Assembly: GCA_050304855.1 (NCBI GenBank)
Contig: JBNLEI010000250.1
Coordinates: forward strand, 1 to 11,530
Direction: 5' to 3'
Length of the DNA: 11,530 nt
Origin: Methylomarinum sp050304855
GTDB taxonomy: Bacteria; Pseudomonadota; Gammaproteobacteria; Methylococcales; Methylomonadaceae
A model generated the notes under the pieces. That model was not told where the DNA came from, made no database searches, and was given only the letters and a program-made list of their open reading frames with translations. The position numbers were made by a program, and so were the translations under genes. Positions 1 to 6,814 of this stretch are shown here, in pieces (position 1 is the first letter of the stretch; every line of letters begins with the position of its first letter).

Positions 1-397
1 TACGTCCGTAGAGCAGAATTAATCCGCTAAACGCCAATAACAAAAACAGCGTCGCGGTATAAAAATGTAGCCAACGCTCGGTTTTGCTCCAACGTTCAAT
101 CATTTCGCCGCTTCTCGGCTGAGACAATTTCACTTGGCCGCGTATCAGATAAAAGGCCGCCAAAGCCAAAACGGTAATAGCCAAAAACCAGGCGCCGGTA
201 CCGGTGATCAATTCATTGCGTAAATAAAGCCAATCGGCGCCCGACGATTGAATTAACCGATTGGACTCTCTTCCGACTACGGCACTATAACCGACAGCTC
301 CGTCGCGAATCTGCCGCCATAACCCGGTTTCACTTAAGTCCGCACCGGTTGCGTAAACGGTCGAGGACAACAACAACCAAAACAGCAAAATACGCAT
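1..397 (-). CDS. fdhC: Formate dehydrogenase gamma subunit (cytochrome b), partial
   Basis: Membrane cytochrome b subunit that would take electrons from FdhB and reduce quinone. Only the first 132 codons are present; the gene continues past the left edge. Residues 1-16 look like a cleaved signal peptide (hydrophobic core LLFWLLL, then VYA before TG). A periplasmic stretch follows, then membrane segments at about 62-86 and 108-130. His111, in the ERWLHFYTATLFLL context, matches the position of a haem b ligand in the first helix of the E. coli FdnI family; this alignment is from memory. The N-terminal signal-like extension is absent from E. coli FdnI but usual in FDH3-type gamma subunits. The start is supported by AAGGA at 405-409, 7 nt upstream. 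The gene begins 3 nt after the fdhB stop, so it belongs to the same operon. It is not in the supplied frame list because it is open at the edge. Confidence in family is high. Confidence 0.88.
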   Translation of the reverse strand, partial: MRILLFWLLLSSTVYATGADLSETGLWRQIRDGAVGYSAVVGRESNRLIQSSGADWLYLRNELITGTGAWFLAITVLALAAFYLIRGQVKLSQPRSGEMIERWSKTERWLHFYTATLFLLLAFSGLILLYGR

Positions 398-400
398 CGT

Positions 401-1015
401 TCAGTCCTTGTAAGCCGTTTTCCAGCCCCACGCCTGAGCATTAGACTTGGCGGAAGCTTGATCCGTGCGATTCATTTCGCGCTGCAAAACCCGTTCGGAA
501 AACAGTTTCGACAAGACATCACCGTCTCCTGCCAATAAGGCCTTCGTGGAGCACATTTCGGCACATAACGGCAACTTGCCTTCCGCCAGACGATTACGTC
601 CGTATTTTTTATATTCCTCTTCCGAATGATCCGGTTCGGGGCCGCCGGCGCAGAATGTACACTTATCCATTTTTCCGCGTTCCCCAAACATGCCGTCTTG
701 AGGAAACTGCGGGGCGCCAAACGGACAAGCATAAAAGCAATAACCGCAACCGATACAAATATCCTTATTATGCAACACCACCCCGTCCTTGGTCGTATAA
801 AAACAATCTACCGGGCACACCTGGGCACAAGGTGCATCGGTACAGTGCATACAGGCCACCGATATACTGGTTTCACCTGGCTGTCCGTCGTTGATCGTGA
901 CGACTCTTCGACGATTGATTCCCCAAGGTACTTCATGTTCGTTTTTGCAGGCTGTGATACATGCGTTGCATTCGATACAACGTTCGTCGTCGCAGATGAA
1001 TTTCATTCTAGCCAT
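401..1015 (-). CDS. fdhB: Formate dehydrogenase beta subunit, four [4Fe-4S] clusters
   Basis: Electron-transfer subunit of 204 residues, of the FDH3 beta type. Sixteen cysteines fall in four sets: Cys13/16/19/23, Cys55/58/63/67, Cys87/90/93/97, and a split set Cys119/122 with Cys151/155. This is the usual pattern for the FdnH/DmsB/NrfC-like family and predicts four [4Fe-4S] clusters linking FdhA to the cytochrome b subunit. It is much shorter than E. coli FdnH (about 294 residues): no C-terminal membrane helix is visible, so anchoring must come from FdhC. It has no signal peptide of its own and presumably crosses the membrane with FdhA by hitchhiking on its Tat signal (inference). AGGAG at 1025-1029, 9 nt upstream, supports this start and overlaps the fdhA stop codon (1028-1030), which suggests translational coupling. 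Starting at Met4 is possible but fits the ribosome site less well. Confidence 0.95.
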   Translation of the reverse strand: MARMKFICDDERCIECNACITACKNEHEVPWGINRRRVVTINDGQPGETSISVACMHCTDAPCAQVCPVDCFYTTKDGVVLHNKDICIGCGYCFYACPFGAPQFPQDGMFGERGKMDKCTFCAGGPEPDHSEEEYKKYGRNRLAEGKLPLCAEMCSTKALLAGDGDVLSKLFSERVLQREMNRTDQASAKSNAQAWGWKTAYKD

Positions 1016-1027
1016 GAGCTTATTCTC

Positions 1028-3907
1028 CTACGCTTTCCTTATCCGGCATAAAGAAACCTTGGTTTCCTGCATTGCGGTCACCGAATCGTAGCCATAAGTA
1101 AAAACGGTATTACAGGACTCGCCCAATACGTAAGGATCGCTGCCTTTGGGATATTTTTCACGCAAATCTTTGCCTTGATAGTGTCCGCCGAAATGAAAAG
1201 GCATGAACACCAAACCTCGCGTGACTCGTTCTGTAACAAAAGCCATCACTTTAATGAGTCCGCCTTCGGGGCCTTCCACCCAGACCTGGTCGCGGTCTCT
1301 GACACCGGCATTATTAGCGTCAACCGGATTGATTTCAACAAACATTTGCTGTTGTAATTCAGCCAACCATGGATTGGAACGAGTTTCTTCTCCCCCACCT
1401 TCATATTCAACCAATCGGCCGCTGGTCATGATTAGCGGATACTGTTGACTGAAATCCGTCTGTTGAACGGATGCATATCGCGTCGGTAAGCGATAATAAC
1501 TCTTACGATCCTCGTAGGTAGGGAACTTCGCCACCATATCACGACGGTTGGAGTACAAAGGTTCTCGATGTACCGGCACCGGATCAGGAAATTGCCAGAC
1601 GATGCAACGAGCTTTGGCATTACCGAACGGCGCGCAACCGTGTTTGATCGCTACCCGCTGAATTCCCCCGGACAAATCGGTTTTCCAATTTTTGCCCTCA
1701 GCCTGCTGCTTTTCGTTTTCGCTGAGCTCATCCCACCAACCTAATTCCTTTAACAAGTCCGCGCTAAACTCCGGGTAACCGTCTTTGATTTCAGAATCTT
1801 TGGAATAAGATTGCTCGGCCAATAGACTGATGCCGTCGCGTTCGACTCCGAAACGTGCTCTGAACGTCAGCCCCCCTTTCGCAACCGGTTTGCTAGTATC
1901 GTAAAGCAGCGGTGTTCCCGGATGTTTCTGATCAGCCATTCCCCAGCAAGGCCAAGGCAGGCCAAAATATTCACCATCGCATTCTCCTCCTTGCGCGACC
2001 AAAGAGGTTGTATTAAAAGTGTGCCAATTCCGCTGTTGCTTTTTCAGCCGTTCAGGGCTTTGTCCGGTATAACCGATCGTCCACGTACCTCTATTGAATT
2101 CGTGCGTCACGTCCTCAATCAGCGGGATTTCGTTTTCAATTTTGATATTTTTGAACATGCGGTCGGCAAAACTGAACTTCCGGGCGAATAAATATAATAT
2201 CTGGTGGTCAGGCTTAGATTCGAATAAAGGTTCGATCACCTGATCCCGCCACTGCAACGAGCGATTGGAGGACGTCAGCGAACCGTAAGTCTCGAATTGC
2301 GTGCTAGCCGGTAACAAATAGACATTGTCTTTTCGGTCATGCAATATTGAACTGACGGTCGGATAAGGATCGATGACAACCAGTAAATCCAGTTGCTCCA
2401 TCGCTTTTTTCATCTCCGGCGCCCGGGTCTGACTGTTTGGAGCATGTCCCCATAGCACCATGGCTTTCAGATTGTCGCGTTGAGCGATATGTTCGCGGTT
2501 TTCCAAAACACCGTCGATCCATCGCGACACCGGTATGCCACTAGTATTCATCGTACGTTTTTGACCGCCGGCGCCATCGTCGTATACTTCGCTATCGAAA
2601 CGATCAGACAACCATTGGTAATCGACATCCCAGACTTTCGCCCAATGCTTCCAGGCATCCTCCGTCAAACCGTAATAACCCGGCAACGTATGCGCATTCG
2701 GCCCTAAATCGGTTGCGCCTTGGACGTTATCGTGTCCACGAAATATATTGGTGCCGCCGCCTGCAACGCCCATATTTCCCAATGCCAACTGGAAGATGCA
2801 ATACGCGCGAGTGTTGTTATTGCCGATTGTGTGTTGAGTGCCTCCCATGCACCAGATAAAGGTACCGGGTCGATGCTTGGCCATGGTTTCGGCAGCTCGA
2901 TAGACTGCGTCCCGATCAACTCCGGTCACTTGTTCGACTTTCTCGGGCGTCCACTGGGCAACTTCCCGGCGAATTTCGTCCATGCCGTAAACCCGTTGTT
3001 TGATAAATTTTTCGTCTTCCCATCCGTTCTCAAAAATATGCCATAACATGCCCCAGATCAGCGGAACATCGGTACCGGGCCTAAGGCTAATGTGCTGCGT
3101 CGCATGAGCCGCGGTTCGGGTGAAGCGCGGATCGATCACGATCAGAGGCGCCCCGCGTTCTTTGGCTTTGAAAATATGCAGCATTGAAACGGGATGAGCC
3201 TCAGCGGGATTGCCGCCGATAATCAAAATGGCTTTGCTGTTATGAATGTCGTTAAAAGAATTGGTCATCGCGCCGTAGCCCCAGGTGTTTGCGACTCCCG
3301 CAACGGTAGTGGAGTGGCAGATCCGAGCCTGATGGTCTATGTTGTTTGAACCCCAAAAAGCGGCGAATTTTCGAAATAGATACGCCTGTTCGTTATTGTG
3401 TTTGGAAGATCCCAACCAATATACCGAATCGGGGCCTGATTGCTCGCGGATTGTCAGCATTTGATCACCGACTTCATCGACCGCTTGCTGCCAAGTGATA
3501 CGTTTCCATTGGCCGTCGACCAGTTTCATCGGATATTTCAAACGTCGGTCACCGTGACCATGCTCTCTGACCGAAGCACCTTTGGCGCAATGCGAACCCA
3601 AATTAAAAGGATGATCCAGTGCGGGTTCCTGCCCGACCCAAACCCCGTTTTGTACTTCGGCAATCACCCCGCAACCGACCGAGCAGTGTGTACATACGGT
3701 ACGAACGGTTTCAATCGTCGCTAGTGATGGGCTAGGTGTTGTTTCGGTTTCAGCCTGGACCTTTTCCATTAAGGCCATCGGAAAATAGCTGGATAATGCC
3801 GCTCCGCCAGATGCCAAACCGGAAAACTTCAGAAAGCGACGCCGACTGACTTGTGGTTCGAAATCGCTATTAATATTTGTAACGGATGGCCGCTTAATCA
3901 GTTTCAT
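1028..3907 (-). CDS. fdhA: Formate dehydrogenase catalytic (alpha) subunit, Mo/W-bis-MGD, Cys type
   Basis: Oxidises formate to CO2 outside the cytoplasmic membrane. The 959 residues begin with a Tat signal: SRRRFLK at 21-27, a hydrophobic stretch to about 45, and a likely cleavage near 50-53. The [4Fe-4S] site is Cys72, Cys75, Cys79 and Cys107, with Lys109 two residues later as the usual electron relay to the pterin. The active-site region reads DHQARICHSTTVAGV: Cys197 (TGC codon at 3317-3319) stands where E. coli FdhF and FdnG carry selenocysteine, and His198 is the conserved neighbour. The core molybdopterin fold covers about 125-650 and the C-terminal dinucleotide-binding domain about 820-950. 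Slightly shorter than E. coli FdnG (about 1015) and in line with FDH3-type subunits. The start has only a weak GAG as ribosome site, but the Tat motif requires an N-terminus near here. Mo versus W cannot be decided from sequence. Confidence 0.96.
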   Translation of the reverse strand: MKLIKRPSVTNINSDFEPQVSRRRFLKFSGLASGGAALSSYFPMALMEKVQAETETTPSPSLATIETVRTVCTHCSVGCGVIAEVQNGVWVGQEPALDHPFNLGSHCAKGASVREHGHGDRRLKYPMKLVDGQWKRITWQQAVDEVGDQMLTIREQSGPDSVYWLGSSKHNNEQAYLFRKFAAFWGSNNIDHQARICHSTTVAGVANTWGYGAMTNSFNDIHNSKAILIIGGNPAEAHPVSMLHIFKAKERGAPLIVIDPRFTRTAAHATQHISLRPGTDVPLIWGMLWHIFENGWEDEKFIKQRVYGMDEIRREVAQWTPEKVEQVTGVDRDAVYRAAETMAKHRPGTFIWCMGGTQHTIGNNNTRAYCIFQLALGNMGVAGGGTNIFRGHDNVQGATDLGPNAHTLPGYYGLTEDAWKHWAKVWDVDYQWLSDRFDSEVYDDGAGGQKRTMNTSGIPVSRWIDGVLENREHIAQRDNLKAMVLWGHAPNSQTRAPEMKKAMEQLDLLVVIDPYPTVSSILHDRKDNVYLLPASTQFETYGSLTSSNRSLQWRDQVIEPLFESKPDHQILYLFARKFSFADRMFKNIKIENEIPLIEDVTHEFNRGTWTIGYTGQSPERLKKQQRNWHTFNTTSLVAQGGECDGEYFGLPWPCWGMADQKHPGTPLLYDTSKPVAKGGLTFRARFGVERDGISLLAEQSYSKDSEIKDGYPEFSADLLKELGWWDELSENEKQQAEGKNWKTDLSGGIQRVAIKHGCAPFGNAKARCIVWQFPDPVPVHREPLYSNRRDMVAKFPTYEDRKSYYRLPTRYASVQQTDFSQQYPLIMTSGRLVEYEGGGEETRSNPWLAELQQQMFVEINPVDANNAGVRDRDQVWVEGPEGGLIKVMAFVTERVTRGLVFMPFHFGGHYQGKDLREKYPKGSDPYVLGESCNTVFTYGYDSVTAMQETKVSLCRIRKA

Positions 3908-4001
3908 GTCATTGACTCATTATCGTATTGCTCAAGCTGCTTGAAATTCGAACCGTCACCAACTCACTTCATGATGCGCCACAAAAAACGCACGCCCGTC
4001 G
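3908..4001 (-). other. Intergenic gap between Tat peptide gene and fdhA
   Basis: Ninety-four bases with no gene. On the minus strand there is a loose inverted repeat, CAAAAAA (4014-4020, inside the upstream gene) against TTTTTTG (3982-3988), with a GC-rich centre. It could fold as a weak hairpin that adjusts read-through into fdhA, but it is not a standard intrinsic terminator because its own 3' arm is the T run. No strong Shine-Dalgarno is seen before fdhA. No clear promoter was recognised, so fdhA most likely shares the transcript of the Tat peptide gene. Confidence 0.4.
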
Positions 4002-4196
4002 TTAAAAATTGATTTTTTGATAATAGTTTCGAATGTGATCGCTTTCCCTATAGCCGCTATTCGATGATGACAACTTATCATCGTTAACTGTCGGACGATC
4101 GGCTAAAGTCTGCCCGGAAACTAAAACGGCGCTTGAAGCGGCCGCCGCACCGAACATTTTTTTCATAAAAGTTCGACGTGTTTTGGAAAGTAACAT
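4002..4196 (-). CDS. Formate dehydrogenase region Tat-target peptide
   Basis: A 64-residue protein of the family known as 'formate dehydrogenase region TAT target', a small conserved companion of periplasmic FDH operons with no established biochemical role. Residues 6-12 read KTRRTFMK, a near-perfect twin-arginine motif (Arg7, Arg8), followed by a hydrophobic Ala-rich stretch (about 15-30) and probable cleavage near Ala32. The mature part would be only about 30 residues and ends in the family's hallmark GYRESDHIRNYYQ (48-60). The ribosome site is weak (GGGTG, 4 nt before the ATG), but the start fits the Tat motif. It sits 94 nt upstream of fdhA and is the first gene after a promoter candidate, so it may lead the structural operon. 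A role as a chaperone-like or assembly peptide for FdhA export is a guess. Confidence 0.88.
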   Translation of the reverse strand: MLLSKTRRTFMKKMFGAAAASSAVLVSGQTLADRPTVNDDKLSSSNSGYRESDHIRNYYQKINF

Positions 4197-4231
4197 GAGG
4201 CACCCGTGATTTATCGTTCTCTGATCGCCAA

Positions 4232-4260
4232 AACATACCGGTAATGGCGTAGATTTTCAA
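4232..4260 (-). promoter_or_regulatory. Candidate sigma-70 promoter for the Tat peptide-fdhABC genes
   Basis: On the minus strand TTGAAA (4255-4260) and TATGTT (4232-4237) are separated by exactly 17 nt (5/6 and 4/6 matches to consensus). Transcription would start near 4225, about 29 nt before the start codon at 4196. This is the best match seen in the 208-nt gap after the TorD gene (4197-4404), which otherwise contains no gene. Read-through from the cysK operon is also possible, since no terminator is visible in the gap. Confidence 0.5.
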
Positions 4261-4290
4261 TAAAAAATGTCGGTCAATGGTTGCAACTGT

Positions 4291-4310
4291 TTGATTCATT
4301 GATGGATCAA
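4291..4310. promoter_or_regulatory. Clustered TTGAT/ATCAA half-sites, possible operator
   Basis: Reading the plus strand: TTGAT, 3 nt, TTGAT, 2 nt, ATCAA, which makes a 20-nt imperfect palindrome (8 of 10 pairs match). It lies 30 nt upstream of the candidate -35 box, centred near -75 to -80 from the inferred transcription start, a place where activators often bind. The half-sites resemble those of FNR/CRP-family regulators, but the 2-nt spacing is not the FNR spacing of 4, so no regulator is assigned. Confidence 0.3.
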
Positions 4311-4404
4311 CCTGTGACAGAATATTAACTGTATAGGATTTCAGGCTATCCACAACCTCAAACTTCGGGATTCATCTCACCGCCGCGAACCGAATCGTTG
4401 GATA

Positions 4405-4974
4405 TTATTCCGATTTCAGCAGGTTCGATTCGGCTACGATAAAGGTTTCGCCTAACGCAGCGACAGCCTGATAAAAGGAGTCGGTGGTTGATTGGCGTAA
4501 GTCGTTGAAAAAATGCTGAAACCAGGGGGCAACGTGATGTTTAAAAAACGCCACCTGTTCACTGTTTTGCTCCTCCACCAACGATGCCATAACTTCACAA
4601 AGCGAGCTGAAATGGTCTTCCGGTTCGTTATTGTCGGCTTTTCTCTGATAACCGAGCCTGCGTAAATCACTGCGTAATTCAGCTAACGGCTTTTCCATTA
4701 AGAAGCCGGTTTCGTAGTAGCTTCTATACGGCAACAACTCGCCACGCCCTAATCCAATAAACAAACGGTGAAATTCATCATCGAGTTCTTCGATTAAAGC
4801 ACTAGAAGCCGCTTCGGTAAGACGTCTCCAACTGTCTATAAGAGGATCAGCGTTATTTGGATCCATCACTTCAATCGACTTCAGGTGATCCAACAACGAA
4901 CGATCGGCCGGGACGACAACCAATCTGGCCAGCAGTTTATAAGTAAAAACACGCTCTTCCAATGCTTCGTTCAT
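4405..4974 (-). CDS. TorD-family chaperone for formate dehydrogenase
   Basis: A 189-residue all-helical TorD/DmsD-type chaperone, expected to bind the Tat signal or apo-form of FdhA in the cytoplasm until its cofactor is inserted. Family signatures are visible: the aromatic loop YRSYYETG (83-90), then NEPEDH (116-121), which matches the conserved E-P-x-D-H signal-peptide-binding motif, followed by a helix with EVMASL, and FFKHHVAPWF (143-152), which matches the usual F-x-x-H-L-x-P-W stretch. The frame is open upstream to 5253, but that extension overlaps the Fe-S gene deeply and looks out of family. The ATG at 4974 gives the normal length and overlaps the upstream stop by four bases (ATGA). 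There is no strong ribosome site, as expected for coupled translation. The name torD itself is not used because the partner is FdhA, not TorA. Confidence 0.9.
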   Translation of the reverse strand: MNEALEERVFTYKLLARLVVVPADRSLLDHLKSIEVMDPNNADPLIDSWRRLTEAASSALIEELDDEFHRLFIGLGRGELLPYRSYYETGFLMEKPLAELRSDLRRLGYQRKADNNEPEDHFSSLCEVMASLVEEQNSEQVAFFKHHVAPWFQHFFNDLRQSTTDSFYQAVAALGETFIVAESNLLKSE

Positions 4975-6485
4975 CGCTTTTTCACAAACTGGGCGGTCAC
5001 TTTGCAGTGTTCGCAAAGCATCAGTTGTCGTTTTTGCTCCCCCTGAAACATCGGATGATGTTCCAGTTTTTCCAGTAGGATTTCTATCATACGCCGGCTG
5101 GCGAAAGGTTGACCGCATTCTACACACTGAAACGGTGATTCCCGGTGCAGCAGTCGCGGAGTGCGAGCGGCGATATTGTCGTACTGATAACGCGCCTCCA
5201 ATGTAATCGCATTCTCCGGACAGGCTCGTTGGCAGATCCCGCATTGTACGCATTGGGACTCAATAAGCTTAAGCTGCAACGAATCGCCGCCAGATAATAA
5301 TGCCTGCTCAGGACATACGGACACACAGGACATACAAAGAGTACAAGCTGATTGATCAACTTCGATAGCACCGAAAGCCGCCCCGTTTGGTAATTCGCAG
5401 AACTCGTAAGAAGAAGTGGCGTATCCTGCCAAATGCTCGACTGACATGCGAATCATACGGCGTTTGTCGGTATCGGGAACGAATTCGGCCCGATGCACCA
5501 CCAATCCGCCGTTATCAAAAACAAACTCGTCGACACCGGCCAATTGAAGTATATTCGTGGAGTAACCGAGGCTTGAGAGAATGCTATGTGTTTGCGTTAT
5601 CTGAGTCTCCAAGGCTAAACGGGTTTCGTGAGTCATCTCTTTCGGTTCCAATAACCAAACCTGTTGAGCACCGTAAGCGATAGCGCCCAGCCAAATATCC
5701 ATGCCGGCCGAACCGATCGCTTCCAGTTCGAGTGCTTCGATCGCATGAACGCTATCGTTGACGACCGGTGTAGTAGCGTCGTGCAATAGCAAAACCGCGC
5801 TTTCTTTGGCAAACATTTGTTTGATCGCCGCCAGTGTTTTGTCGCGTTTCGGATATTGATAATTGATCGCGCCCGATGGACAGACCGTAGAGCAATCTCC
5901 GCAACCTTGACACAAAAAAGGATCGACTTCGATACTTTCGGAGCCGATGCCGATAGCATCGGTTGCGCAGACATCGATACATTGGCTGCAACCTGCGATT
6001 CCCCGCCGGCTGCTTGCACAGAGTTCAGGCAGCAGATAAAAGTATTTGGGCTTGTCGAACTCGCCGATCATTTCCGACAATTCGGCTATTATGTCCGCCA
6101 GAGAACGACCGCTATCGCTGCTGCGAAAGTAACCGGGCGGCGCAACAGTACTGTTTATAGCAGGTTGTTCGAGTAAATCCAGTACCTGATCGAACACATC
6201 GCTGCGACCACCTACCGTGAATTGCCCCAAATAACCTCGAACTATCAAATCATCGGAAAAAACCGCTGCTTCCAACGGCGCGGAGGCCATGCTCGAAAAG
6301 GCATTAAAATCGACCGGCACCGGTGATAACACGGTCATACGAAATATTGGAACGAGCTTGACAACAATTTTTTCAATCCTGTGTATCGATCCCTCGTCAA
6401 CCAAAACCAGTAGTCGGTTGCCTGCGCGGTAAGTGACGGTCTCTATGAGTTTATCGGCTTTAAAGCTAGCTAAATGTCCGCTCAT
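4971..6485 (-). CDS. Four-cluster ferredoxin-like Fe-S protein of the FDH maturation operon
   Basis: A 504-residue cytoplasmic protein; no signal peptide or membrane segment is seen. Cysteine sets: an irregular one (Cys156, Cys166, Cys169, Cys173, spacing C-x9-C-x2-C-x3-C), then three classic CxxCxxCxxxCP ferredoxin motifs at Cys192-202, Cys381-391 and Cys412-422. Four [4Fe-4S] clusters are predicted in two pairs. Between the pairs, about 225-330 looks like an alpha/beta domain (AVLLLHD start, then GAIAYGAQQVWLLE). The N-terminal 150 residues carry no motif I recognise. The C-terminus has two CxxC knuckles, Cys454/457 and Cys491/494, which could hold zinc or iron. Proteins of this kind are commonly found beside DUF3306, TorD and FDH3 genes; their exact role, perhaps reducing or assembling FdhA, is unknown. 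The start overlaps the upstream stop by 4 nt (ATGA, 6482-6485). Confidence 0.87.
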   Translation of the reverse strand: MSGHLASFKADKLIETVTYRAGNRLLVLVDEGSIHRIEKIVVKLVPIFRMTVLSPVPVDFNAFSSMASAPLEAAVFSDDLIVRGYLGQFTVGGRSDVFDQVLDLLEQPAINSTVAPPGYFRSSDSGRSLADIIAELSEMIGEFDKPKYFYLLPELCASSRRGIAGCSQCIDVCATDAIGIGSESIEVDPFLCQGCGDCSTVCPSGAINYQYPKRDKTLAAIKQMFAKESAVLLLHDATTPVVNDSVHAIEALELEAIGSAGMDIWLGAIAYGAQQVWLLEPKEMTHETRLALETQITQTHSILSSLGYSTNILQLAGVDEFVFDNGGLVVHRAEFVPDTDKRRMIRMSVEHLAGYATSSYEFCELPNGAAFGAIEVDQSACTLCMSCVSVCPEQALLSGGDSLQLKLIESQCVQCGICQRACPENAITLEARYQYDNIAARTPRLLHRESPFQCVECGQPFASRRMIEILLEKLEHHPMFQGEQKRQLMLCEHCKVTAQFVKKR

Positions 6486-6814
6486 CCTGTTTGGTCGGTT
6501 TCTCGAGCATCATTACAATGATCTTCAGTCACTTCGATTTCAGATACCGCTTCAGTAGTTTCCGTTTCGGTATTCAGGGACCTGAGTAACGATTCGCGCA
6601 TTTCCGCCGTAATCAAATGGCCTCGCGGAACGAAAAAACGATAATCTTCGTCATATTCGTTAAGACCGTCGCGTACGGCAAATCGGGGCTGGTTAAATAT
6701 CCGTTTGAATGCCGCCTGTTTCAGTTGATCCGCCAGTTCGTCACTAACCGCTTGCTTAACCTCGGTGTGATCAGCAATCTGCATTAACCGCTTGACCAAA
6801 TTTATCAATTTCAT
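6482..6814 (-). CDS. DUF3306-like FDH-operon protein
   Basis: A 110-residue soluble, acidic-tailed protein of unknown function. A helical N-terminus (1-40) with a Leu/Ala-rich amphipathic stretch leads into FKRIFNQPRFAVRDGLNEYD (36-55), then EDYR. This matches my memory of DUF3306, where a short helix ends in 'F-x-x-P-x-F-x-V-x-D-G-L-x-x-Y-x-x-D-Y'. The last 30 residues are Thr/Glu-rich and probably disordered. DUF3306 genes usually sit next to DUF3305, the four-cluster Fe-S protein and TorD in FDH3 clusters, which supports a maturation role. The start codon shares one base with the cysK stop (TAATG at 6812-6816), and the stop overlaps the next start by 4 nt. Assignment is by motif and context, so moderate confidence. 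Confidence 0.75.
   Translation of the reverse strand: MKLINLVKRLMQIADHTEVKQAVSDELADQLKQAAFKRIFNQPRFAVRDGLNEYDEDYRFFVPRGHLITAEMRESLLRSLNTETETTEAVSEIEVTEDHCNDARETDQTG

Noticed and set aside
626..1051. Plus-strand frames opposite fdhB and fdhA (for example 626-1051 and 2720-3046)
   Set aside because: They are antisense shadows of strongly conserved genes, rich in residues mirrored from the Cys motifs, with no ribosome site or family match.
3905..3921. The 10-mer ATGAGTCAAT lies just before both the fdhA start and the DUF3306-gene start
   Set aside because: In the second case it encodes the end of CysK, the distance to the ATG differs (3 versus 1 nt), and two short copies can be chance.
3982..4020. 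CAAAAAA/TTTTTTG inverted repeat as a terminator between the Tat peptide gene and fdhA
   Set aside because: The T run is the stem arm itself, the GC-rich centre does not pair well, and fdhA needs read-through because no separate promoter was found.
4299..4310. TTGATGGATCAA read as an FNR box
   Set aside because: FNR sites need a 4-nt spacer between TTGAT and ATCAA; here it is 2 nt, so the regulator is left open.
4084..4353. An 89-residue minus-strand frame covering the gap before the Tat peptide gene
   Set aside because: It overlaps the Tat peptide gene in another frame, has no recognisable motif, and its region is better explained by a promoter and leader.
4975..5253. N-terminal extension of the TorD frame to 282 residues
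   Set aside because: The extra 93 residues lie inside the Fe-S gene, are low in family character, and the ATG at 4974 gives normal length with an ATGA overlap.
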